A program made the position numbers and the translations under genes. 64,000 bases of DNA, from positions 185,548 through 249,547 of the forward strand of contig NZ_JBEPNO010000007.1 of assembly GCF_040546275.1 (NCBI RefSeq), written 5' to 3'. Positions 25,699 through 33,150 of this stretch are shown in pieces (position 1 is the first letter of the stretch; every line of letters starts with the position of its first letter). The notes below the pieces were generated by a model, which saw only the letters and a list, made by a program, of their open reading frames with translations, searched no databases and had not been told where the DNA came from. The stretch comes from Nakamurella sp040546275. GTDB lineage: Bacteria; Actinomycetota; Actinomycetes; Mycobacteriales; Nakamurellaceae.

Positions 25699-26790
25699 TC
25701 AGCTCTCCGGGACCCCCAGCAGCTTCTTCCAGGCACCCTCGTAGCCCATCGGCAGGAACCCGACCGCCTCGTTGACGTCGAGCATCGGGCGGTTCTCCTC
25801 GGCGTTGAAGGTGGTGATCGCGGAGTGCCCGGGGTGGTCCCGCTGGAGCTGCCGGAGGTTGGCGATCTTCATCCAGGTGCCGAGTCGGTGTCCGCGGTGC
25901 GCGGGCATGACGAGGGTGTCCTCCTGCGAGACCACGCGGCTGCTCTCCGCCGGCACCGACAGGACCGTCAGACCACAAAGCCTCCCGGTGGGCAGGTGTT
26001 CGACAACGGCGAACAGACTGATCCGCCCGTCGCCGGCCTGCAACTCTTCCGTCTGGGTGATCCGCTCGGGCGTCCACACGCTCTCCGGTTCCTCCAGACC
26101 GGCCGACGGCTCCTCCGTGCTCATCGCGGTGTACAGCGCCGCCATGTCGGCGAGCCAGCGGGCTGGGACGCGGCCGGACCACTCGTGGAGCCGGTAGTCA
26201 GGGCCGGCTGCCGCGGCGGATGCAGCGAGACGCTCTGCCAGCTCGACATTGTCGACGGGAAGGGCCAGCCGGCTGCCCCGTTCGACCTGCTCGAGGCTGT
26301 AGCCGCGACCCAGCAGGAAACGCACCTCCGGGTTCTGCCGCGGCACCGATCCGAAGCCGGTCGGCGAAGGGAGCTTCTCACCCGAGCTCCCGGCAGACAC
26401 CGCGTAGACGATCAGCTTCGTGCGGCCGTCCTCGCGGGCGGCATCCTCGACCCTTTGGGCCAGCGCCGTGCCGATGCCGAGCCGTCGGTATTCCGGCAAC
26501 ACCCGGAGGTCCAGCCAGCAGGTGTCCGGCTCGTCCAGCAATGCGTCGATGCAGCCGCGACCCACGATGCGGCCGTCCAGCCACGCGACGAACATCCAAT
26601 GCTTCTTGTGGGGATCGAGCCACCGCGGCAGGATCTCCGCCGGCGAGTAGCTGAGCTCGTCGGTGCCGTAGCTGTGCGCCTCGACCAGGTTCCGCACTTC
26701 GATGGCCGCGATGAAGTCTGCAGCGTCAGCGGATTCGATGGATGTCGGGATCTGCACCGGCGAGATGGTGAAGGTGCGCGTGGTCGTCAC
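25699..26790 (-). CDS. Tandem-domain GNAT acetyltransferase
   Basis: A 363-residue protein with two GNAT-like domains. The first carries the acetyl-CoA loop DLRVLPEYRRLGIGTALAQ (residues ~105-123), the second the related LVMPAHRGHRLGTWMK (~300-315) and a C-terminal EAVGFLPMGYEGAW motif. The GTG at 26790 has GGAG at a good distance; the longer frame to 26868 adds an Arg/Pro-rich, unlikely leader. This two-domain layout is common in actinobacterial acetyltransferases such as mycothiol synthase-like proteins. The substrate is unknown. Confidence 0.88.
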   Translation of the reverse strand: MTTTRTFTISPVQIPTSIESADAADFIAAIEVRNLVEAHSYGTDELSYSPAEILPRWLDPHKKHWMFVAWLDGRIVGRGCIDALLDEPDTCWLDLRVLPEYRRLGIGTALAQRVEDAAREDGRTKLIVYAVSAGSSGEKLPSPTGFGSVPRQNPEVRFLLGRGYSLEQVERGSRLALPVDNVELAERLAASAAAAGPDYRLHEWSGRVPARWLADMAALYTAMSTEEPSAGLEEPESVWTPERITQTEELQAGDGRISLFAVVEHLPTGRLCGLTVLSVPAESSRVVSQEDTLVMPAHRGHRLGTWMKIANLRQLQRDHPGHSAITTFNAEENRPMLDVNEAVGFLPMGYEGAWKKLLGVPES

Positions 26791-26935
26791 GATTGCTCCG
26801 TCGCATCGGATCTCTGGGGCAGGCCTGCCGCCTGGGATGACGATCCTCCTGCGAGCCGGATTGCGCACCTGATTTAGGCAATCGAGGGAACGGCAGAGGC
26901 GATCGAGATTGCGGTTTCCAGCCGTGGACCGGTGG

Positions 26936-27535
26936 TCAACTCGGCCCGATGACTGTCGTCATGACGCAGTTGCCCTTGCCCTTCGGGCGTTGGTAGGTGA
27001 ACCCGAGCTGCTCGTACATGGTGCGGGTGGCGTTGTAGAGGAACGAGGCCGAAGTCTTCTTGCCCGGCGGGAGATCGTGCGGGTACGCCTCGACGAGACC
27101 GCCGCCGGCCGCTGCGATCAGGGCCAGCGCGCCCCGCACGACGACCGCGGCCATCCCCTGGCGCCGGTACTTCCGGTCCACGAACAGGCAGGTGATCCGA
27201 AAGTCGGGCACGTCGACGACACCCTTCTCCCACTCCTTGCGATGATGGATGTTCGGCAGCTCCGCCACCGGCCCGTACTGCGCCCAGGCGATGGCGAGGT
27301 CGCCGTCGAACACCAGGGCCGCATGGGTTCCGTCCCGCAGGACCAGCTGATGCTTGAACTCGCGATTGCCGAGTTCCTTCCGCTCGGGCGGATCCGGAAA
27401 CGCGTGGAAGTAGACGCACCAACATCCGCCCCACACGCCGTTGTGACGCTCGGCCAGGCCCGCGTACGCGTCCCAAGTCGGAGGACCCAGCGTCTCGATC
27501 CGATAGCCGTCGATGCTCAACCCGGATGTACTCAT
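26936..27535 (-). CDS. GNAT-family N-acetyltransferase
   Basis: A 199-residue single-domain GNAT. The cofactor-binding motif is FVDRKYRRQGMAAVVVRGAL (residues ~118-137) and the final part has the family's MYEQLGFTYQ segment. A cysteine-rich stretch GGCWCVYFH near residue 37 is typical of a small actinobacterial subgroup. It is separated from the tandem GNAT by 145 bp and is probably its own transcription unit. Substrate unknown. Confidence 0.87.
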   Translation of the reverse strand: MSTSGLSIDGYRIETLGPPTWDAYAGLAERHNGVWGGCWCVYFHAFPDPPERKELGNREFKHQLVLRDGTHAALVFDGDLAIAWAQYGPVAELPNIHHRKEWEKGVVDVPDFRITCLFVDRKYRRQGMAAVVVRGALALIAAAGGGLVEAYPHDLPPGKKTSASFLYNATRTMYEQLGFTYQRPKGKGNCVMTTVIGPS

Positions 27536-27632
27536 GGCATAGAACGTAAGTCGATTTCCGGCTCACGGCAATCGGTGTGGTTCTTTCAGCCCGGACGGCC
27601 ACCGTCACCGTGATCCAGACGGTCGGCGTGGG

Positions 27633-28223
27633 TCACCGGGCGGCGGCCAGACGGCGGGCGGCCTCGACGACGAACGCCCGCCGACGATCACGTTCCACCG
27701 GTTCGTCGCCGGCGACGCCGGTGATCATCTCGGCGAGTTGGGGCACGGCCTGCCACCAGGCGGCCAGGGCGATCAGCGCGAACACCAGATGTGCCGGATC
27801 GAGTCCGGCATCGAGAACGCACTCACGCTGGGCTTTCTCGAACCGCTCGACCTTCTCCCGGTAGTGCGCCGAGCGCCGGACGACATCGGCTGCGGGACCG
27901 CGACTCAGCCCCTCCCACTGCAGCAGGCGCCCCAATTCCGGGTGAGCCGCGTGGTAGTCGTAGGTCGCACCCGCGAAGTCGCCGATGTCGCCCAGCCCCG
28001 CCCCGGTCAGTCCGACCGCGGTGGCCAGTCGGTCGAGTTCGTCGGTGAGTACCACTTCCCACAGCGCGTTCTTGTCGCCGTAGTAGCTGTAGAGCCGCTC
28101 CTTGTTGATGCCCGCCCGACCGGCGATCCGCGTCATGGTGGTGCCATCGAGCCCGCGCTCGGCGAACTCCGCGGTCGCGGCCTCCTTGAGCCGGCGCCGC
28201 GTTCCTTCGGTGTCCCAGGCCAT
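27633..28223 (-). CDS. TetR-family transcriptional repressor
   Basis: A 196-residue regulator. The N-terminal helix-turn-helix reads TAEFAERGLDGTTMTRIAGRAG then INKERLYSYYGDKNALW, the standard TetR pattern; the rest is the helical ligand domain. I choose the ATG at 28223 since the upstream extension would run through the operator region. It is divergent from the SDR gene at 28328, and two inverted repeats in the 104-bp gap are its likely targets. Confidence 0.93.
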   Translation of the reverse strand: MAWDTEGTRRRLKEAATAEFAERGLDGTTMTRIAGRAGINKERLYSYYGDKNALWEVVLTDELDRLATAVGLTGAGLGDIGDFAGATYDYHAAHPELGRLLQWEGLSRGPAADVVRRSAHYREKVERFEKAQRECVLDAGLDPAHLVFALIALAAWWQAVPQLAEMITGVAGDEPVERDRRRAFVVEAARRLAAAR

Positions 28224-28243
28224 CTGCTCACGGTAGAGGATTC

Positions 28244-28257
28244 CAACGCCAGCGTTG
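28244..28257. promoter_or_regulatory. TetR operator candidate 1
   Basis: Inverted repeat CAACG-CCAG-CGTTG. It lies 21 bp upstream of the TetR start and shares its arms and spacer length with the site at 28289-28308, 48 bp away. Confidence 0.7.
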
Positions 28258-28288
28258 CAGATTCTCACCGCGAGTCGTAACGTGGTAA

Positions 28289-28308
28289 CTCCAACGGCTT
28301 CGTTGGAG
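28289..28308. promoter_or_regulatory. TetR operator candidate 2
   Basis: A perfect inverted repeat of eight-base arms, CTCCAACG-GCTT-CGTTGGAG, just upstream of the SDR ribosome-binding site. The core CAACG-N4-CGTTG equals site 1. Paired sites between divergent TetR and target genes usually mean autoregulation plus repression of the partner. Confidence 0.8.
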
Positions 28309-28327
28309 ATTGCCTCAGGAGGTAGCG

Positions 28328-29056
28328 ATGAACGATTCATCGAAGGTCGCCGTGGTGACCGGCGCGAACAGCGGCATCGGGAAGGAGATCGCCCGACAGC
28401 TTCTCGGCTCGGGTTTCACCGTGTATGTCGGTTCCCGGGATGCGCTTCGCGGTCAGGCCGCGGTCGAAGAACTGGGTGCAGGCGCTCGCCTGCTGGTGCT
28501 CGATGTCACCGACGAGCAGTCGATCGCTGCCGCCGTCACCCGCATCGACCAGTTGGACGTCCTGATCAACAACGCCGGCATCAGCGACGACGGGCGACCG
28601 GCGCCCCAATCAGACGTCGACACGTTTCGACGGGTCTACGAGACCAACGTGTTCGGAGTCCTCGCCGTCACCAACGCTTTCCTGCCCGTCCTACGTCATT
28701 CGCCGCACCCGCGCATCGTCAACGTGTCCAGCGGCACCGGGTCCCTCACCTGGAGCACGTCGCCCAACCCGCAGTTCGACCACCGCGGGCCCGGCGTCGC
28801 CGCGGCCTACCGGTCGTCGAAGACTGCGGTGAATGCACTCACCGTCTACTACGCGCAGGCACTGGCCGAGGAGAAAGCGTTCAAGGTCAACGCTTTTGCC
28901 CCCGGACTGCGGTCGACCAATCTCAACAGCCGCGCCGCCGGGAGCGGTGGAGACCCGGCCGAGGCGGCCGCCGAAGCCGTTCGGCTGGCCCTGCTGCCGG
29001 ACGACGGCCCCACCGGCGGGTTCTTCTCCTGGGACGGCACCATCGCGCCCTGGTGA
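28328..29056 (+). CDS. Short-chain dehydrogenase/reductase
   Basis: A 242-residue NAD(P)-dependent oxidoreductase of the classical SDR family: TGANSGIG cofactor motif (residues ~11-18), NNAG, the catalytic serine in NVSSGTGS, and YRSSK carrying the catalytic Tyr and Lys. AGGAGG is placed seven bases before the ATG at 28328. It is the probable target of the divergent TetR repressor, so may detoxify or modify that regulator's ligand. Confidence 0.92.
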   Translation: MNDSSKVAVVTGANSGIGKEIARQLLGSGFTVYVGSRDALRGQAAVEELGAGARLLVLDVTDEQSIAAAVTRIDQLDVLINNAGISDDGRPAPQSDVDTFRRVYETNVFGVLAVTNAFLPVLRHSPHPRIVNVSSGTGSLTWSTSPNPQFDHRGPGVAAAYRSSKTAVNALTVYYAQALAEEKAFKVNAFAPGLRSTNLNSRAAGSGGDPAEAAAEAVRLALLPDDGPTGGFFSWDGTIAPW

Positions 29057-29104
29057 AGACCGGTCCCCGCCCGGTGGGATGCCCCCGTCGCCCCGACGTC
29101 GGAC

Positions 29105-30463
29105 TCAGTGCGCGGTGGCACCCAGGGTCCGAGCGTGGCTCGTCAGCAGAGTCGCAGTGTCACTGGGATAGAGGACCCGAAATCCGTCGTAGTCGCCATA
29201 GGGGACACCGGCATCCGTCAACGCGGTCAGGATCCAGAATTGGGTGGCTGCTCCGCCCGAGGTCTCCACCGCGGTCAACCAGGCGTCGTAACCCCGATCG
29301 CGGGTGGCTCCGTCTGCGATGCCGGTCGCCGCCTCGATCTTCAGCCCGAACTCCTCGATGACGACCGGCTTGTGCAGGGTGGTACGACCGAGGGCGATGT
29401 GGTCGCTGATCCATTTGCTCCCCCACGCGATCGCGTCGACACCGTTCGAGGCATTGCGACCCCAACCCTGTGGGTAGAGGTGCACGGTCGCGTAGTCCAC
29501 CGCCTTCAGCGAACTCAGGGCCGGCCAGCGGTTCCCCTCGTAGGTGCTGTAGGGGTAGTCGGCACTCCCGACCTGCAGACCCATGCCCTCGTCTCCCACT
29601 GCCACCAACTGCCGCGGCGCGAGATGCTTGATGGCGCGGCTCATCTCGTCCGCCCACTTCAGAATGCTCCGGCCGGTGGAATCGGAGCGGTTCCGGGGTT
29701 CGTTCGCGAGCTCCCACGTCATGATGGTCGGATCGTCCCGGTAGCGGAGACCGGTGTAGCGGTTCCGTCGATTGATCACGTGACGTGCATAGGCCAGATA
29801 GCAGCGCCGGATCTGGGTGTCGGTGTAGAAGCGGTCGTGGTTGACCGCCGCGCCGTAGCTGTCGTCAGGGAGGTCGAGGAACCACTTCACGTACTGCTGC
29901 ATGCCACCGTAGTCGGGCCAGTTGTTCACCAGTGGCAGAACCAGGCGAATCCCCAGCTGACCGGCTTTGTACACCGCGTAATCCAGGGAATCGAAGTTCG
30001 CTTCGTCGTATTCGTAGGGCCCGGTCTGCAGCGCGCCGGTGGTGTTGCCGTCGAAGAACGCCCACGCCCTCACCACCTGCATGGACATGGCCTTCGCGTC
30101 GTTCAGCATGCTGTCGATCATGTAGTGCGACTGGGCATGCAGGTAGTAGCAGTTGGTCCCGCCCCAGTGCCACGGCTTGCCGGCGAGCTGGAACTGGCCG
30201 TTGCGGACACCGACGAAGCCCAGCTTCGGCCACGCACCGGCCGGCGCCGGGTTCCGTACCGAGGGGACGACCGGCGCTGCGGGCACGGCTGCCGACGCCA
30301 CCCCGCCGTCGAGTACGGTCCCGGCCAGTCCGGCCAGGGTCAGAACTCCCGCCCCGGCCAACAACTTTCGCCTTGACGGACCCGCCAGGGCCCCCGGATC
30401 ACCTCGTACCTCGGGCTCCTCGACATGATCGCCGTCTCGAGCCGGCCGGGAAATTCTGGTCAT
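29105..30463 (-). CDS. GH5 endo-beta-1,4-mannanase-like enzyme, Tat-exported
   Basis: A 452-residue secreted glycoside hydrolase. The N-terminus has a twin-arginine signal (SRRKLLAGAGVLTLAG, residues ~30-45). The catalytic (beta/alpha)8 barrel shows the acid/base glutamate E255 in TWELANEPR and the nucleophile E371 in VIEEFG, in the spacing and form of clan A GH5 enzymes, and the N-terminal WHWGGTNCYYL motif typical of the mannanase subgroup (GH5_7-like). It should cut the main chain of beta-mannan outside the cell, supplying oligosaccharides to the two family-5 importers and the GH2 beta-mannosidase. GGAGG precedes the ATG, and promoter copy C lies 114 bp upstream. Confidence 0.88.
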   Translation of the reverse strand: MTRISRPARDGDHVEEPEVRGDPGALAGPSRRKLLAGAGVLTLAGLAGTVLDGGVASAAVPAAPVVPSVRNPAPAGAWPKLGFVGVRNGQFQLAGKPWHWGGTNCYYLHAQSHYMIDSMLNDAKAMSMQVVRAWAFFDGNTTGALQTGPYEYDEANFDSLDYAVYKAGQLGIRLVLPLVNNWPDYGGMQQYVKWFLDLPDDSYGAAVNHDRFYTDTQIRRCYLAYARHVINRRNRYTGLRYRDDPTIMTWELANEPRNRSDSTGRSILKWADEMSRAIKHLAPRQLVAVGDEGMGLQVGSADYPYSTYEGNRWPALSSLKAVDYATVHLYPQGWGRNASNGVDAIAWGSKWISDHIALGRTTLHKPVVIEEFGLKIEAATGIADGATRDRGYDAWLTAVETSGGAATQFWILTALTDAGVPYGDYDGFRVLYPSDTATLLTSHARTLGATAH

Positions 30464-30576
30464 GGTTTGCCTCCACGTCGATGTGGGCCTGGCGCACCGC
30501 CGGGGAGTCCGGCGTTGCGGAGCGAAGCCGCGACCGGTACAGGCCGGATCGCGGCGGGAGCGGTTGCTGGGTTCTT

Positions 30577-30605
30577 TCTTAATTCATTTGTTGAGCTAAG
30601 TCAAC
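30577..30605 (-). promoter_or_regulatory. Shared mannan-regulon promoter/operator, copy C (for the GH5 gene)
   Basis: On the minus strand TTGACT (30605-30600) and TAAGAA (30582-30577) at 17-bp spacing with CTTA/TAAG arms. It lies between the CE7 esterase stop and the GH5 start; about 12 bp separate it from the esterase 3' end, so it drives the mannanase gene only. Confidence 0.85.
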
Positions 30606-30616
30606 GTCTGAACGTC

Positions 30617-31597
30617 TCAGTCGAGCAGTCGGGCGCGAAGGTGCGCCAACTTCCGTTCGGCATGGAGCTGCGGTGTCGCGTGCACCCCGAAGTCGAAGAC
30701 CGCCAACTCCTTGGGCGAAGTGATCTCGTTGTACGCGGCGAACACCGTGGACGGCGGGCAGATGGTGTCCATCAGCCCGACCGACAGCAGGCAGTCCGCG
30801 GTGATGCGGCGGGCCAGCAGGGCACAGTCGACGTAGCGGAGTGTGTCGAGCGCGGCCGGCACCAGATCCACGTGCTGGGCAAGGAAGTCGGCCACCTCGT
30901 TGTAGGGCGCGGTCCCGGCCACCGTGACCCCGCGCTGGATGTCGCAGAGAAAGGGGACATCTGCGTGACAGACACGCACCATCGACCCGGCCAGAGCGGC
31001 GGCGGCCAGCGCCAGGCCGCCGCCCTGGCTGCCACCGTTCACCGCAATCCGGTCGGGATCAACGCCCGGCAACTCGGCGGCGACTTCGACGGCCCGCACC
31101 GCATCGACAAAAAGCCTGGTGTAGTAGTAATTCTCGGGATCGGTGATACCCCTCGTCATGAATCCCGGGAACTCCGGGCCGTCGACGCCGCGAGTCCGAT
31201 CGCCGGTCGCCCCGACCGTCCACCGGCCACCCTGACCTCTCGTATCCATCACCAGGTGGGCGAACCCGGCACCCGGCAGCACCATGTGCTCGGTCGGAAC
31301 CCCCCGCCCTCCCCCGTAGCCGATGAAGGTCACCACCGCCGGGAGCCGGCGTTCCCCGCTGCCCGCGGGACGGAGATACCAGGCCCGTATCGGATCACCG
31401 CCCGCGCCGCTGAATTCGACGTCCCAGACCGGTGTCGGACCATAGATCTCCGGTCGGTACCTCGTCATCCGAACTGGACGGGCCAGCTCGCGGGCCGTGG
31501 TCAGCCGACCGGACCACCAGGCGTCGAGACCGTGCGGTTCGACGGTGCTGGTGCGGTAGGAACGAAGCTGGGCATCGGGCAGGTCGAACAGCGGCAT
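30617..31597 (-). CDS. CE7-family acetyl(xylan) esterase
   Basis: A 326-residue cytoplasmic esterase of the acetyl-xylan esterase/cephalosporin-C deacetylase family. The triad is S190 in GGSQGGG, D277 in GLMDTICPPST and H306 in FGVHATPQ, and the family motif RGQGG follows at residues ~120-124. Members remove O-acetyl groups from short oligosaccharides; with the mannanase and importers here it would strip acetyl groups from acetyl-manno-oligosaccharides after uptake. It lies between the ROK3 and GH5 genes, all on the minus strand, with 56 bp to ROK3. Confidence 0.92.
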   Translation of the reverse strand: MPLFDLPDAQLRSYRTSTVEPHGLDAWWSGRLTTARELARPVRMTRYRPEIYGPTPVWDVEFSGAGGDPIRAWYLRPAGSGERRLPAVVTFIGYGGGRGVPTEHMVLPGAGFAHLVMDTRGQGGRWTVGATGDRTRGVDGPEFPGFMTRGITDPENYYYTRLFVDAVRAVEVAAELPGVDPDRIAVNGGSQGGGLALAAAALAGSMVRVCHADVPFLCDIQRGVTVAGTAPYNEVADFLAQHVDLVPAALDTLRYVDCALLARRITADCLLSVGLMDTICPPSTVFAAYNEITSPKELAVFDFGVHATPQLHAERKLAHLRARLLD

Positions 31598-31653
31598 CCG
31601 TCTTTCCTCTTCCTGTCATGGTGCTGCATGTGATTTCCGGGAGGCGCCGGGCC

Positions 31654-32886
31654 TCAACCGGCTCTATCCTTCAGGCTGATCAGCCTGGGTGCGAACTCAC
31701 TGTGCAGGACCAGCGACGCGGCGCCGATCGACCCGACGTCTTCGGCGATCTCCGACAGCCGGACCTCGACCGCATGACTGTCCCTGGCCAACGCTGTGGC
31801 CGCGACTTCGCGCCTGACCGCGTTCAGGTACAGCTGCCCGACCCGTGCGAATGCCGGTCCGGCCAGTACGACCAGGTCCAGGTCGAACAGGTTCGTCAGC
31901 GTCACGACGGCGTAACCCAGATAGTCGGCAGCACGCGAGATCAGTTCGATGGCAAGCGGATCACCACGGTTGACGGCCTGACCGATGCGGGCGTAGTCCT
32001 GTCGGACGCTGGTCCCCGTCAGCCGCAGTTCGGCACCCTCGCCACCGGCCACCCTGGCCCGGGCTGCGGCGACCACCGCGGGAGGAGCGGAGAAGAGCTC
32101 CACGCAGCCCCGATTGCCGCAGAAACACAGTTCGCCCCGTGGGTCCAACGAGATGTGGCCGATCTCGCCCGAGTTCGAGGAGCTACCGCGGCAGACCTGC
32201 CCCCCGACGAAGATCCCGGCCCCGATACCGGTCCCCATGTAGATGCACGCAAAGTTGTTGCTCGACGATGCTCCACCCGCCCAGCGCTCTCCCATCGCCG
32301 CCACCGTCGCGTCATTGTCGACCGTCACCGACCACGGCAGCAGCCGCTCGAGTTCATCACGCAGCGGGACGTGCTGCCACCGCCCCATGTTCGGTGGGTT
32401 GAGCACCATCCCCGTGGCCTGGTCGATCGGACCCGGAGTGGCCACGCCGACGCCGACGACCCGCGCAGGATCGATTCCCGCGTCCTGGACCAGACGACGG
32501 ACATCGCGGGCGACATGGGCGATCACCGTGGCCGGGCGGCTGGTCTGCCCGGCCGCTGTCCGCAGCCGACCCAACGGCGCTCCCAGCAGATCGGTCAACA
32601 CCGACGTCGTCGTATCCACGTCGATCTGCACACCCACCGCATAGCCACCGGTGGGATTGATCCTCAGCAGGGTTCTGGGTTTGCCGCCGGTCGACACACT
32701 CTGACCCCTCTCGATCACGTACTGCTCGGCGATCAGGCGACGGACGATGTTGGACACGGTCGCCCCGGTCAGTCCGGTCATCGTCGCCAGTTCGACGCGG
32801 CTCAGGTCGTGCGCGGAGCGGATCGCGTCGAGCACGACACTTCGGTTGTAGCTGCTGACCAGAGGAAGGTTCGCGCCGCCCGCCAT
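31654..32886 (-). CDS. ROK-family transcriptional regulator 3
   Basis: A 410-residue ROK protein. The ATG at 32886 with GGAGAT upstream is chosen; the frame is open further but has a non-conserved, Arg-rich leader. It has a winged helix-turn-helix (LSRVELATMTGLTGATVSN), the STGGKPRT linker, VDNDATVAAMGE, GTGIGAGIFVGG, GEIGHISL and the zinc motif CFCGNRGCVE. Its recognition helix is nearly the same as in ROK1 and ROK2. It is divergent from ABC operon 2 with promoter copy D between them. Confidence 0.93.
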   Translation of the reverse strand: MAGGANLPLVSSYNRSVVLDAIRSAHDLSRVELATMTGLTGATVSNIVRRLIAEQYVIERGQSVSTGGKPRTLLRINPTGGYAVGVQIDVDTTTSVLTDLLGAPLGRLRTAAGQTSRPATVIAHVARDVRRLVQDAGIDPARVVGVGVATPGPIDQATGMVLNPPNMGRWQHVPLRDELERLLPWSVTVDNDATVAAMGERWAGGASSSNNFACIYMGTGIGAGIFVGGQVCRGSSSNSGEIGHISLDPRGELCFCGNRGCVELFSAPPAVVAAARARVAGGEGAELRLTGTSVRQDYARIGQAVNRGDPLAIELISRAADYLGYAVVTLTNLFDLDLVVLAGPAFARVGQLYLNAVRREVAATALARDSHAVEVRLSEIAEDVGSIGAASLVLHSEFAPRLISLKDRAG

Positions 32887-33027
32887 CGCATCTCCGATTC
32901 TCGTGACTGTCGATGCTGATGATGCCCTGTCGTCGGCCCGACGTGGAACGCCGGCCACCGAGAAGTCTGATTCGGCAGCCCTCGTCACCCGCACGGGTCC
33001 CTGAACGGCTTCGTCCGGCCGTCGACA

Positions 33028-33056
33028 TTGACTTAGTTCACCAAATCGGTTAAGAA
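33028..33056 (+). promoter_or_regulatory. Shared mannan-regulon promoter/operator, copy D (for ABC operon 2)
   Basis: TTGACT at 33028-33033 and TAAGAA at 33051-33056, spacer 17 bp, CTTA/TAAG arms. It is 95 bp before the binding-protein ATG. It is closest in sequence to copy C, sharing also the CAAAT centre and the following AAAGAA. Confidence 0.85.
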
Positions 33057-33150
33057 AGAAAGGTCTAGCTTCTGTGCTTGCTTCTTTGACGTCGGGGTCG
33101 GGTTCGGTCCTTCCGTCGTGCTGGCCGGCGCACCCGATCAAGGAGGATCA

